Positions 1-6,056 of a DNA stretch of 6,224 bases are shown here, piece by piece. The notes below the pieces were generated by a model that saw nothing but the letters and a program-made list of their open reading frames with translations, did not search any database and had not been told where the DNA came from. The position numbers were made by a program, and so were the translations under genes. The stretch lies in contig JAKAZF010000185.1 of assembly GCA_021826605.1 (NCBI GenBank), forward strand, positions 1-6,224, written 5' to 3'. Each line of letters begins with the position of its first letter. The stretch's first letter is position 1. The stretch comes from Planctomycetota bacterium. GTDB taxonomy: Bacteria; Planctomycetota; Phycisphaerae; WQYP01.

Positions 1-3
1 AGG

Positions 4-744
4 TTAATCGCGCAGGCGATAGGCGTTGACAACGGTCCTGGATCGTCCGCGATAGCTTGTTGCAGCGGCCCCGCTTGCCGGGCGTGTACGGTGTGCCACG
101 CGTGCCAAAAGCCGGGATCGCCGCACCGGCTTGCGGCTGCAGCGTTCAATAACCTCATCCACGGTCAGCCATTGAATATTTTTGCTTTCCACCTGGCGCA
201 TGGCCATCTCGGCTTCATACGGATCGCGTTGGCCCATGCAGTCTTTAACAATTGCGACCTGCTTGCGGCGCTGCAAAAGTCCCATCACGGCCATACGCAC
301 GGATGATTCCAGCGGTCCGCCAATAATCAGCCAGGTATTGGTCTCGGTTTCTGATAACAGGCGGTCAAGCCGGGGAGAATCAAAGGGATTCGGGTCCGGC
401 AGATCAAAGATATATTGCCGGGCATCGTGAAAAGTCTGCACGGGCAGATCCGTGCCGCAATCAACGGGCATTTCGGTGCGCTGCGGAAGCAAAGTAAAAG
501 AAAGTTTGTTATAACCGGGGTTTCCGGGCGTGCATACACAGTGAGGTGCCGAGCGGTCCGGCATAATGGTATGGTGCAGCCGGGTGCTGACTACCGCACA
601 GCGAATCGATCTCAGAAACCCGAATAACCGCTTGATGTTAGATGCAATGGCATCTGAATCGTGCAGGCGGTATAGCCCAGTGGGGCTTAACAGGTCCACC
701 TGCGTGTTTAAATCCAAAATTGCCGGGCCATGCGGGCCATTCAT
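4..744 (-). CDS. Isochorismatase/nicotinamidase-fold protein, catalytic Cys and Lys apparently missing
   Basis: This 246-residue protein has the layout of the isochorismatase-like cysteine hydrolase superfamily (nicotinamidases and relatives). Visible landmarks, numbered from the chosen start, are the first beta strand with the catalytic-type Asp (AILDLNTQVDLL, D11), a VSTRLHH strand end near 52-58, the PHCVCTPGNPGYNK segment at 67-80, and the GGPLESSVRMAVMG helix start at 142-155. In active members the last segment carries the nucleophilic Cys just before Val; here that place is Ser148. The usual Lys before the S/A-F motif is also not evident (the segment reads ARQYIFDLPD). The family fold is therefore clear, but hydrolase activity is doubtful. 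The C-terminal 35 residues are Arg-rich and probably disordered. The start at 744 is chosen because AAGGAGG lies 4 bases before it; an in-frame ATG at 774 has no comparable site. The gene is divergent from topA. Fold assignment is fairly sure; substrate and role are unknown. Confidence 0.8.
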   Translation of the reverse strand: MNGPHGPAILDLNTQVDLLSPTGLYRLHDSDAIASNIKRLFGFLRSIRCAVVSTRLHHTIMPDRSAPHCVCTPGNPGYNKLSFTLLPQRTEMPVDCGTDLPVQTFHDARQYIFDLPDPNPFDSPRLDRLLSETETNTWLIIGGPLESSVRMAVMGLLQRRKQVAIVKDCMGQRDPYEAEMAMRQVESKNIQWLTVDEVIERCSRKPVRRSRLLARVAHRTRPASGAAATSYRGRSRTVVNAYRLRD

Positions 745-748
745 AAAA

Positions 749-755
749 CCTCCTT
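749..755 (-). promoter_or_regulatory. Strong Shine-Dalgarno site that sets the start at 744
   Basis: Read on the minus strand the site is AAGGAGG, followed by TTTT and then ATG. The 4-base spacing is short but the match to the anti-SD is very good. It favours the start at 744 over the in-frame ATG at 774, which would place this site inside the coding region. Confidence 0.65.
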
Positions 756-774
756 GCCCGTTGTTACGGGACAT

Positions 775-1068
775 CGGCGCGTCTCTATTGAACTATACGC
801 ACGTTAACGCGCCTCGGTGTAAAAAAAACCAAACCTTTTTCCACATCGGCATAACACAGAGCAAAATAGATGCCAAAAACTCATTTTTTTTCTGGTATTA
901 TTGACCTTCCCATAAAAACCCCCAAGCCGGCATACCAGCGGATCAGGCACATCATATTGTGAACTGGCGGTGATAATGTTATGTTTTGAGACGGTAAGAA
1001 ACGGGTGAAGATGGCGTATCCCTGGCGAAAAGCCGCTGATTGCCAACCTGAGATCGTCTTATAAGGTA
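775..1068. other. Divergent intergenic stretch, A/T-tract-rich, no gene seen
   Basis: No coding region with a ribosome-binding site or family resemblance is seen here. The left part has several A or T tracts (A8 at 821-828, T5 at 836-840, A5 at 875-879, T8 at 884-891), roughly but not exactly helically spaced, which may curve the DNA. An open frame of 80 codons on the minus strand (804-1046) has no recognisable protein features. No tRNA or T-tailed terminator was found. Confidence 0.5.
792..797 (-). promoter_or_regulatory. Possible -10 element for the isochorismatase-fold gene
   Basis: On the minus strand the hexamer is TATAGT, 5 of 6 to the sigma-70 consensus. Transcription would start near 785, giving a leader of about 40 bases to the ATG at 744 and almost none to the ATG at 774. 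No good -35 lies 16-18 bases upstream, so this is a weak candidate. Confidence 0.25.
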
Positions 1069-1102
1069 TTGTATGCTCATTATTTACGCACTAAAATAGT
1101 GC
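1069..1102 (+). promoter_or_regulatory. Promoter-like site overlapped by a perfect dyad, facing topA
   Basis: TTGTAT at 1069-1074 and TAAAAT at 1092-1097 are separated by exactly 17 bases. The -10 matches consensus at 5 of 6 positions and the -35 at 3 of 6. The -10 lies inside a perfect inverted repeat, GCACTA-AAA-TAGTGC (1088-1102), a usual position for a repressor operator. A start near 1103-1105 would fall at the left edge of the structured leader described next, a few bases inside its outer helix, so the exact start matters. The identity of any regulator is unknown. Confidence 0.35.
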
Positions 1103-1221
1103 ACGGAAATGGGGCACAAGCCCAGGAGAAAAGCAGATTTGTGATTGCGAATTAATTTGCTTTTTTCCAGAAGCTTGTGATAAATATTGGACGCAAAGCC
1201 CTCGGCGAGCCGAAGTTGCAC
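1099..1221 (+). promoter_or_regulatory. Candidate structured leader of topA, GEMM-I (cyclic di-GMP-I riboswitch)-like
   Basis: The + strand can fold as a three-way junction. The outer helix is GTGCA (1099-1103) with TGCAC (1217-1221). The second arm opens with GGGC (1112-1115) pairing GCCC (1198-1201), then CC (1121-1122) with GG (1189-1190), and ends in a 15-bp stem of 1125-1139 with 1154-1168 that includes two G-U pairs and a 14-base loop. The third arm is TCGG-CGAG-CCGA (1202-1213). GGACGCAAAGCC at 1189-1200 is identical, from memory, to the most conserved GEMM-I segment. The upstream CACGGAAATGGGGCACAAGCC region (1102-1122) resembles the GEMM-I CACGCAAAGGGCAAACC, and AGCCGAAGTTGC (1208-1219) resembles its 3' AGCCGGGUUGCC. 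Against it: the second arm has no GNRA tetraloop, has a 20-base unpaired stretch on one side, and the third arm is far too short to hold the tetraloop receptor. It may be a divergent or degenerate member, or an unrelated structured leader. Confidence 0.4.
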
Positions 1222-1333
1222 CAATGGGATTGCGATGCGGATTGGAAATAATCCGTACTATGTGCCTGTAAAAAGTCAGGGGATCGACAAAAGCTCGATC
1301 GGCAAAGTAACTCTTAAGGATTGGAAACGACGA
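1222..1333 (+). other. Rest of the topA 5' leader with two small hairpins
   Basis: Two stems lie here: TGCGGATT with AATCCGTA (1236-1243/1250-1257, one G-T pair, 6-base loop) and GATCGA with TCGATC (1282-1287/1295-1300, 7-base loop). Neither is followed by a T run, so no terminator-type expression platform is evident. A 15-codon frame, ATG at 1224 to TAA at 1269-1271, could be a leader peptide but has no good ribosome-binding site. The topA frame is open back to a TTG at 1187, so part of this stretch could be coding, although the translated residues do not resemble topoisomerase. Confidence 0.3.
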
Positions 1334-3973
1334 GTGGCAAAAGTGATAAAAAAAAGCGGCATGGCGCTGGTGATTGTGGAATCTCCGGCCAAGGCCAAAA
1401 CGATCAACAAATACCTCGGTGCCTCCTACACGGTCAAAGCCTCCATGGGGCATGTCCGTGATTTGCCGGAAAAGGGCATCGGCGTGGATATAGAAAACCA
1501 ATTTGAACCGACATACGAAGTGCTTTCCAGCCGTAAAAAACTTGTCAGTGAATTGAAATCCATCGTGCGATCGGTGGATGAAGTCTATCTGGCAACCGAC
1601 TTGGACCGTGAAGGAGAAGCCATCGCGTGGCATTTAAGCCAGGCGCTGAATCTTGATCAACGTGCTGTGAAGCGTGTGGTGTTCAACGAAATTACAAAAG
1701 CTGCCATTCTCAAGGCGTTTGAAAATCCGCGCCTGATTAACTTGGACAAGGTAAATGCCCAGCAGGCCCGGCGCATTCTGGATCGGCTGGTGGGCTATAA
1801 AGTTTCGCCGCTGCTTTGGAAAAAAGTGGCACGCGGATTATCCGCCGGGCGCGTGCAAAGCGTATCAGTCAAACTCATTGTGGATCGGGAGCGGGAAATC
1901 AATGCCTTTCTTCCGGATGAATATTGGAAACTTCAGGCGGTTTTTACCACCGAATTAAAAGCCGCCGAGGCTCTGGCCCGGCAATGGAAAGAATTTTTAT
2001 CTGTACCGGATGAAGAAGATGCCGATGACGGTACGGATTCAGCCCCGGCCGGCGGGCCATCCGGGGCGGAAAAGCGCCAATGGCTTACGGAAAACCAGGC
2101 CTTCAAAGCCCAACTGGTGGAATTTGACGGCAAAAAATTTGATCCTAAGAATGTCGCTGATGCCCAGCGCGCCGCGACTGCGGTCGGCTTGCGGCAAGTG
2201 GAAATTGCCGCCGTTGATAATGACGGCACCAACGGTCCGCGCGGCATTCCCAACAAGGGGCCAGCCCAAAAGCTTACGACGGTTTCCGGCGCGGTTCCAT
2301 CACCGGGACCCGGAGCGCCGGAATTTCGCGTGCGTTCATTGATTACCAAGCCCTCCACATCTCGTCCGCCCGGACCGTTCAGCACCAGCACGCTGCAACA
2401 GGCGGCCAGTAACCAAATGGGTTTTGGTGCCCAGCGCACTATGCGCATTGCCCAGCAGTTGTATGAAGGCGTGGAACTGCCGGGCCAGGGGGCGGTAGGT
2501 TTAATTACCTACATGCGTACGGATTCACAGAACATCAGCGCCGATGCGTTGAAAATGGCCCGCGGTTATATCGAAAGTGCTTTTGGGCCGCAATATCTGC
2601 CCGAAAAGCCTAACTTTTATTCGTCACGTGCTGGCGCTCAGGAAGCCCATGAAGCCATCCGCCCCACGGACGCCAGCCTCACCGCAGCTGATGTGCGCAT
2701 GGCCCTTAATGATGAGCAATTTCGCTTATATGATCTGATCTGGAAACGCTTTATCGCCTGTCAGATGATGCCCGCCCAATGGCTGGTCACCGAGGCGATG
2801 ATCGAATGCCGACCTCCCGGAAATGCTTCCGTTGACCCCGCCGGCCTGCCGTTATTTAAGGCCACCGGTCGATCCCTTAAATTTGACGGCTTTACCCGCG
2901 TGGCGGGGGTTTGGTCGCGGAATGATGATCAGGTATTGCCGGCATTGGCCCAGCAGCAGCGTGTGGCACCGTTGGATCTTACTCCCACGCAGCATTTTAC
3001 CAGTCCGCCGCCGCGGTTTACCGAAGCAAGTTTGGTAAAAGCTTTGGAAACCGAAGGCATCGGCCGCCCCAGCACCTACGCGTCGATTATTCAAACCATT
3101 CAAGATCGGAATTACGTGTTGCTGCGCGATCGGCGGTTCTTCGCATCTGATCTGGGAATTAAAGTTACCGAAAAACTCATTGAAGGATTTCCTGATTTAA
3201 TGGAATTGGGGTTCACCCGGCGCATTGAAGAGGAACTTGACGGCGTTGAGGAGGCAAATAAAAACTGGGTAGAAGTCATTCGTGAATTTTATGAGCCGCT
3301 GGCCAGAGATTTAGCCACCGCAGAAACCCGTATGACCCACGCCCGCGCGGAGGCCACGCCATCGGAATACAAATGTCAGAAGTGCGGTGCCATGATGGCG
3401 TACCGGCTTTCCAAACGCGGTAAAATGTTCCTTTCCTGCTCACGCTATCCGGAATGCGACGGGGCCATGAACGTGGATCGGGAAGGCAAACCAGTTCAAC
3501 TGGAAGTCACCGATTTCAAGTGCCCCAATTGCGCCAAGCCCATGATCAAGCGCATCGGCCGCTTCGGGCCGTTCCTGGGTTGCTCCGGTTACCCCGAGTG
3601 CAAAACATTACAGCAGGTGGATCGCAAAACCGGTCTGCCTTTACCGCCTAAACCGCCGCCCAAGCCCACGGGTCTCAAGTGCCCCAAGTGCAATAAAAAG
3701 GAACTGCTGGTGCGGTCCGGCAAACGCGGTGATTTTATAAGCTGCTCCGGTTATCCCAAATGTCGCATGACGCTGCCCGCGGAACGCCTGGAAGAATTCC
3801 TGAAACTCAACACCGAAGGCCAATGGCCACCGGCGGATATCCTTGTGAAAGCCGGTGGAAAAGCTGGTGCAGCCAAGCCATCCGCAAGCGCGGAAGCAGA
3901 AACAGCGGAAGCCAAACCCGGGAAAACAAAATCGCCGCGCGCCAAGCGCCCCAAAGCAGCCGCCGTGGAGTAA
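1334..3973 (+). CDS. topA: DNA topoisomerase I (type IA), three C4 zinc fingers
   Basis: TopA relaxes negatively supercoiled DNA by cutting one strand through a 5'-phosphotyrosine link and passing the other through. Numbered from the GTG at 1334 (879 residues): the Toprim domain begins with ALVIVESPAKAKTI (E16) and carries the metal-binding DLDREGEAIAWH (D89, D91, E93). SAGRVQSVSVKLIVDREREI follows at 170-189. The active-site Tyr is Y393 in GLITYMRTDS, with R395 beside it. EAHEAIRPT (437-445) and EGIGRPSTYA (574-583) are further core motifs. Three C-terminal zinc fingers have Cys at 681/684/702/708, 730/733/750/756 and 783/786/804/810. A Lys/Ala/Glu/Pro-rich tail ends the protein. All catalytic residues are present. 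Two low-complexity inserts lie at about 225-248 (acidic, then Gly/Pro) and 294-331 (Gly/Pro). The start is uncertain: GTG 1334 gives a basic MAKVIKKSG lead with AAGGA 13 bases upstream; ATG 1361 starts directly at the Toprim domain but has no clear SD. Confidence 0.97.
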   Translation: MAKVIKKSGMALVIVESPAKAKTINKYLGASYTVKASMGHVRDLPEKGIGVDIENQFEPTYEVLSSRKKLVSELKSIVRSVDEVYLATDLDREGEAIAWHLSQALNLDQRAVKRVVFNEITKAAILKAFENPRLINLDKVNAQQARRILDRLVGYKVSPLLWKKVARGLSAGRVQSVSVKLIVDREREINAFLPDEYWKLQAVFTTELKAAEALARQWKEFLSVPDEEDADDGTDSAPAGGPSGAEKRQWLTENQAFKAQLVEFDGKKFDPKNVADAQRAATAVGLRQVEIAAVDNDGTNGPRGIPNKGPAQKLTTVSGAVPSPGPGAPEFRVRSLITKPSTSRPPGPFSTSTLQQAASNQMGFGAQRTMRIAQQLYEGVELPGQGAVGLITYMRTDSQNISADALKMARGYIESAFGPQYLPEKPNFYSSRAGAQEAHEAIRPTDASLTAADVRMALNDEQFRLYDLIWKRFIACQMMPAQWLVTEAMIECRPPGNASVDPAGLPLFKATGRSLKFDGFTRVAGVWSRNDDQVLPALAQQQRVAPLDLTPTQHFTSPPPRFTEASLVKALETEGIGRPSTYASIIQTIQDRNYVLLRDRRFFASDLGIKVTEKLIEGFPDLMELGFTRRIEEELDGVEEANKNWVEVIREFYEPLARDLATAETRMTHARAEATPSEYKCQKCGAMMAYRLSKRGKMFLSCSRYPECDGAMNVDREGKPVQLEVTDFKCPNCAKPMIKRIGRFGPFLGCSGYPECKTLQQVDRKTGLPLPPKPPPKPTGLKCPKCNKKELLVRSGKRGDFISCSGYPKCRMTLPAERLEEFLKLNTEGQWPPADILVKAGGKAGAAKPSASAEAETAEAKPGKTKSPRAKRPKAAAVE

Positions 3974-4016
3974 ATGGCGGTGTATCGGACATGCCATGTG
4001 TTCTGGTAAGGCGTTT

Positions 4017-4065
4017 AGCTCGATGCGGCAGCGTCGAGTTGGAATCGGGATGATACCCCATCCCG
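4017..4065 (+). terminator. Tandem hairpins after topA, probable transcription end without a T tract
   Basis: Two stems lie 43 bases after the topA stop. The first is AGCTCGATGC-GGCA-GCGTCGAGTT (4017-4040), 10 pairs including two G-T pairs. The second is CGGGATG-ATACCC-CATCCCG (4046-4065), 7 perfect pairs. Neither is followed by a T run on either strand, so classical intrinsic termination is not assured. Because topA and the next gene converge here, they could also act as 3' stabilisers or a two-way block. Confidence 0.35.
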
Positions 4066-4170
4066 CACTGCAGTTGCCCTTAGTGAGATTCCGGAATTTA
4101 ATCGGTGTTAATCCAAAAGGATTGTATTCACGGTGTCCCAAACGCAAACAGGGCGATGTTCCACCGATGT

Positions 4171-4221
4171 AAAACACCACCCTGCGGTTTGCACTTTGAA
4201 GATGGCAGCAATATCAGGGTG
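4171..4221 (-). terminator. Hairpin plus T run directly after the PEP-CTERM gene
   Basis: On the minus strand, immediately after the stop codon, CACCCTG (4221-4215) pairs with CAGGGTG (4184-4178). Inside the loop TTGC and GCAA (4211-4208/4192-4189) can extend the structure. GTG and then TTTT follow the stem. Position and T run fit an intrinsic terminator, but the loop is large and the T run is three bases away. Confidence 0.45.
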
Positions 4222-5814
4222 CTAGTGCGCTGTTCTGCGGCGGAGAAACATCGCACCAATTGCACCAAGGCTTAAAAGCGCCAACGCGGCGGGGTCTGGT
4301 ACGCTACTGATTGGCACGGCTGGGGCTAAGGCCACACCCCGAAATACGTCGCCCACTGAACTGGTTGCCAATGTTGAGAATGTGTCATATTGGCTGCTGG
4401 TGGAAAGCGACATGGCACTCAACGGATCAGTCAATGACACAAGGCTCGTGGGGTCCGGTTCACCGCCGGAAACGATACTGGTGTTACCGGTAATGGCGTA
4501 AATGGTAACGGTGCCATCGGAATTGACCACGCCGGTCATATTGCGCAGGCCCGTTACAGCGGAATAGACCGTTTCAGTTTTCCCTGCAGCGTCAGTATAG
4601 GTGTAGCCGGAAATCGGTTTTAGCGTGTTAAGGTCCAACCCGTTGCTCATCACATAATCCAGCATCCACTGCTGGGTAGCGGATTTGAAAGACCACTTCT
4701 GCAATCCCGCCTCGGTGGAATTGGTGATTGTGCCGGGGCCGTTGGTGGTTGGAGCGGTAGGCGCGCCTTCGTCAGCGACATACAGAGTGTTGGCATTGGC
4801 GAAGAAAAATCCAAAGGGATGAAAATTGCTGGTCTTGGCGGTAAAGGTCAGTCCGGGCAACGCGGTAATGGTGTTGCCGGAAGTTGTGGGCAGCGTGCCG
4901 GTGTTTCCGACCTGAAATATGCCATCGAGTCCCTTACCGCCGCTGCCTTTGGCGACGTACAAAGTGTTGTTGAAAATCTGTTCGGAACGGAAATTATCAT
5001 ACTTATCCGGGGTCGGATTGTAGGTGCCCAAAAGGGTGGAAGTCGTGGCCCCAAGTGTGGAGTAGCGGGCACCGAGACTCTCAACGGTGTTGGTGTATCC
5101 GCCATCGGCGTTGCCAACTGTGTAAAACTGCTGCCCATTAACGCTGATCGCGGCGCGGGCGTTATCGCCGCTGTATGCGTCCGTAAGCGTCGCACCGGTA
5201 GTATAGGATCCATTGGATCCGACTTCTTCAACCACGCGGTTGTATAGTACGTTGGTGGTGGCGTTGGACGGAAATGGGCTGGGAACCGCCCCCGTAGTAT
5301 ACGAATTCGAAACGCCGATTGCCCCGGCGGGAGCCTGATAGCCAATGATAGTCATATACTGTCCATTGGTGGAGGTCATCAGGGCACCTTCGGATTTTGA
5401 ACTGAAGCTGCCCGTGAGGCCCACGCCGGTATCCGCGGCGGAGGGGGCGGGAAGATTCATGGTATTCTGCAATGCCCCGACCGCCGCATTGGATTCAACA
5501 TTCGCCACGCTGTATTCCGCGAGCGTTTCGGTTCCCTGCACGCCGGGAACAGTCGGATCATTAAAGAGATCGGCAAATGTATTGCCCGAAGTGCCGGCTG
5601 CCAGATCGCCATTGACGATTCCCTGCACCACCGAATTGGTGGGATCCGCTCCGACATAATTGATCTGACTGACAACAACTTCACCGGCGGTAAACGCCTG
5701 CCCGAAACTGCGTTGGGAAACCAACCCCGTACTAAGCGCTGCAACGGCAGCTAAAGCAATTAGCCTTCCCGGCGTTCGGCACGGCGAAACGGTGGCGTAA
5801 AATGGAAGCTTCAT
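4222..5814 (-). CDS. Secreted beta-propeller-like protein with PEP-CTERM sorting signal
   Basis: The 530-residue protein starts with a signal peptide: a basic n-region with R13 and R17, a hydrophobic core LIALAAVAALSTGLV (18-32), and a likely cleavage near A40. The mature part is rich in Thr, Ser, Gly and Asn and has no Cys. Blade-like repeats are visible: LTGSFSSKSEGALMTS with NGQYMTIIGY around 133-159, NARAAISVNGQQFYTVG around 219-234, NNTLYVAKGSGGKGLDG around 283-296, NANTLYVADEG around 341-350, and DGTVTIYAITG at 433-443. GDVFRGVALAPA (488-499) is a typical end of this planctomycete/verrucomicrobial family, recalled from memory. The tail is VPDP (505-508), a hydrophobic segment to about 524, and RRR (525-527): a PEP-CTERM signal recognised by an exosortase, with Asp where Glu is usual. 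The protein is therefore predicted to be exported and anchored or processed at the cell surface or matrix. Its ligand or activity is unknown. The ATG at 5814 is chosen for its AGGAG 6 bases upstream. Confidence 0.9.
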   Translation of the reverse strand: MKLPFYATVSPCRTPGRLIALAAVAALSTGLVSQRSFGQAFTAGEVVVSQINYVGADPTNSVVQGIVNGDLAAGTSGNTFADLFNDPTVPGVQGTETLAEYSVANVESNAAVGALQNTMNLPAPSAADTGVGLTGSFSSKSEGALMTSTNGQYMTIIGYQAPAGAIGVSNSYTTGAVPSPFPSNATTNVLYNRVVEEVGSNGSYTTGATLTDAYSGDNARAAISVNGQQFYTVGNADGGYTNTVESLGARYSTLGATTSTLLGTYNPTPDKYDNFRSEQIFNNTLYVAKGSGGKGLDGIFQVGNTGTLPTTSGNTITALPGLTFTAKTSNFHPFGFFFANANTLYVADEGAPTAPTTNGPGTITNSTEAGLQKWSFKSATQQWMLDYVMSNGLDLNTLKPISGYTYTDAAGKTETVYSAVTGLRNMTGVVNSDGTVTIYAITGNTSIVSGGEPDPTSLVSLTDPLSAMSLSTSSQYDTFSTLATSSVGDVFRGVALAPAVPISSVPDPAALALLSLGAIGAMFLRRRTAH

Positions 5815-5820
5815 GGTTTT

Positions 5821-5825
5821 CTCCT
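5821..5825 (-). promoter_or_regulatory. Shine-Dalgarno site that sets the start at 5814
   Basis: On the minus strand AGGAG is followed by AAAACC and ATG, a near-ideal 6-base spacing. It decides against the in-frame upstream ATG at 5868, which would add 18 residues unlike a signal peptide and put both this site and the dyad at 5847-5864 inside the coding region. Confidence 0.75.
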
Positions 5826-5846
5826 GAAAAAAACAACTGACATTTA

Positions 5847-5864
5847 TTCGCACAACAGTGCGAA
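5847..5864 (-). promoter_or_regulatory. 18-bp perfect dyad upstream of the PEP-CTERM gene
   Basis: TTCGCAC-AACA-GTGCGAA is a perfect 7-bp inverted repeat with a 4-base centre, ending 32 bases before the start codon. It could be a repressor operator or a hairpin in the 5' untranslated region that protects the message. No convincing -10/-35 pair was found around it. Confidence 0.4.
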
Positions 5865-5955
5865 ACATCTGTGAGGGAGGTTATCGGCCCACGATTTACT
5901 TTGATTGAAGACTGTAATAATTTTCCGGTAACCCGCCTTCCACTTCAGCCCAAAA

Positions 5956-5976
5956 AAAAGGTACCAGGTACCTTTT
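5956..5976. repeat. Palindrome 1 of a GGTACC repeat cluster
   Basis: AAAAGGTACC and GGTACCTTTT flank a single central A at 5966, a perfect 10-bp inverted repeat. The core is shared with the palindrome centred 44 bases downstream. It lies in the divergent intergenic region between the PEP-CTERM gene and the epimerase-like gene. Confidence 0.75.
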
Positions 5977-5977
5977 C

Positions 5978-6056
5978 CGGTAATTTTCCATTGGGCAAAC
6001 AAAGGTGTCAGGTACCTTTGTTTTCGGCTACCGCGATTGGCGGTAATTTTCCATTG
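5978..6056. repeat. 16-bp direct repeat within the palindrome cluster
   Basis: CGGTAATTTTCCATTG occurs identically at 5978-5993 and 6041-6056, a 63-base offset. Each copy lies downstream of one palindrome, so the region reads as two partial units, the second with an insertion after its palindrome. A shorter repeat, TTTTCCGGTAA, occurs at 5921-5931 and 5973-5983. Confidence 0.7.
5997..6023. repeat. Palindrome 2 of the GGTACC repeat cluster
   Basis: AAACAAAGGT (5997-6006) is perfectly inverted by ACCTTTGTTT (6014-6023) around GTCAGGT, which can pair further with two G-T pairs about the central A at 6010. The core AAAGGT-GTCAGGT-ACCTTT differs from palindrome 1 only in the two bases after the left AAAGGT (GT instead of AC). 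Such paired imperfect palindromes resemble REP/BIME elements moved by RAYT (IS200-like) transposases; that parallel is from memory. Confidence 0.7.

Noticed and set aside
804..1046. 80-codon open frame on the minus strand in the left intergenic region
   Set aside because: No ribosome-binding site, no domain, and it spans low-complexity A/T tracts.
1157..1184. Alternative promoter TTGCTT-N16-GATAAA with an upstream TGT
   Set aside because: Its -35 is weak (3 of 6) and lies in the 3' arm of the long leader stem; the pair at 1069-1097 has better -10 and spacing. It cannot be fully excluded.
1187..1333. N-terminal extension of TopA back to a TTG codon at 1187 or the ATG at 1235
   Set aside because: The extra residues do not resemble TopA, no ribosome-binding site precedes either codon, and the stretch overlaps the candidate RNA structure and its hairpins.
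1091..1633. 180-codon open frame on the minus strand
   Set aside because: It is antisense to the conserved TopA N-terminus and shows no family features or ribosome-binding site.
3641..4180. 179-codon open frame on the minus strand
   Set aside because: It is mostly antisense to the TopA zinc-finger and tail region and crosses the convergent hairpins; its composition reflects the opposite strand.
4848..5345. 165-codon open frame on the minus strand within the PEP-CTERM gene
   Set aside because: It is a shifted reading of a well-supported gene, Pro/Arg-rich with no recognisable domain.
5815..5868. 18-residue upstream extension of the PEP-CTERM protein
   Set aside because: It would bury a near-ideal Shine-Dalgarno site and would spoil the signal peptide layout.
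5956..6056. Possible CRISPR array
   Set aside because: The repeats are two palindromes with different flanks plus a direct repeat, with unequal and too few spacers and no cas genes.
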